A stretch of 31,086 bases of DNA. It comes from CAZKDV01 sp964551645. GTDB taxonomy: Bacteria; Bacteroidota; Bacteroidia; Bacteroidales; DTU049. Below the pieces are notes generated by a model. It worked only from the letters and a program-made list of their open reading frames with translations, had not been told where the DNA came from and ran no database searches. Below are positions 30,944-31,086 of this stretch, piece after piece (position 1 is the stretch's first letter; each line of letters begins with the position of its first letter). A program made the position numbers and the translations under genes. The stretch lies in contig CAZKDV010000018.1 in the NCBI GenBank assembly GCA_964551645.1, forward strand, positions 1 to 31,086. The letters run 5' to 3'.

Positions 30944-31086
30944 ACGGGCTAATATAGCATTGCCAAGAGAACTGATGAAGTGCTTCGATTGAAATTTTTT
31001 ACTAAATTTGAATTGTCAGTTTCGTATTCAGGTTGTTGCTATAATCCTCGCCCAAACACCAAGCTCTTAAACCATTATACTTCATA
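30944..31086. repeat. Fold-back intergenic element at right edge
   Basis: Directly after the nuclease-like gene is a 150-nt non-coding tail with an imperfect long-range hairpin: GGGC (30946-30949) pairs with GCCC (31050-31053), and inside it TATAGCA (30953-30959) pairs with TGCTATA (31037-31043), enclosing about 77 nt. Short AAGAG/CTCTT words add to the symmetry. The start ACGGGCTAATATAGC, the middle GTGCTTCGATTGAAA and the CGCCCAAACACC end resemble gene-trailing repeats I remember from Bacteroidota genomes, which may be cassette-recombination or dispersed elements. The element may continue beyond the window. Confidence 0.4.

Noticed and set aside
1..31086. tRNA, rRNA, CRISPR, transposase or integrase genes
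   Set aside because: I scanned both strands by eye for T-loop motifs, regular repeat arrays and transposase motifs and saw none; a tRNAscan or ISfinder run would be decisive.

Overview
The window is an AT-rich (roughly 30% G+C by eye) chromosomal segment of a Bacteroidota bacterium, most likely of Bacteroidales type. The evidence is: (i) many intergenic TAnnTTTG boxes, the -7 promoter element particular to this phylum; (ii) almost no Shine-Dalgarno sequences; (iii) the GT5-like / DUF4270 / glmS block divergent from panC-panD, a gene order familiar in Bacteroidota; (iv) an S46 dipeptidyl-peptidase, a TPR-LuxR regulator and Bacteroidota-type NrfHA. A run of ten Ns at 20396-20405 shows that this is a draft or metagenome-derived scaffold. 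No tRNA, rRNA, CRISPR array or transposase was seen.

Layout. 1-2038: a short repeat-bearing edge, then a leftward TPR-LuxR membrane regulator, preceded by a probable 59-residue small ORF that overlaps its start as ATGA. 2039-3139: mnmA (tRNA 2-thiolation), converging with a leftward block (3134-8196) of M23 peptidase, glmS, DUF4270 lipoprotein and a shortened GT5 domain protein. 8304-12931: a rightward block of panC, panD, a flippase-like membrane protein, rfaE2, a small lipoprotein and radA. 12924-13925: a leftward OmpA-type lipoprotein. 14072-19567: a secreted DPP7-type peptidase, then purB and a lipid-type ABC exporter. 19655-25152: a nitrogen-oxide module of 4Fe-4S protein, hybrid cluster protein Hcp, two tandem cupins, and the membrane tetraheme NrfH with the pentaheme nitrite reductase NrfA. 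25204-29598: a leftward operon of a TPR protein (5' end frameshifted), yraN, xseA, xseB, a class V aminotransferase and tadA. 29599-31086: a structured intergenic region, an uncharacterised PD-(D/E)XK nuclease-like protein and a fold-back element at the right edge.

Most of the window is core housekeeping. Its functional theme is anaerobic nitrogen-oxide handling: NrfHA reduces nitrite to ammonium at the membrane, while Hcp detoxifies NO or hydroxylamine inside the cell. The parts most worth a second look are the 1-nt frameshift that detaches a signal peptide from the TPR protein, the small coupled ORF upstream of the TPR-LuxR regulator, the repairable scaffold gap, and the right-hand nuclease-like gene with its flanking inverted-repeat structures.
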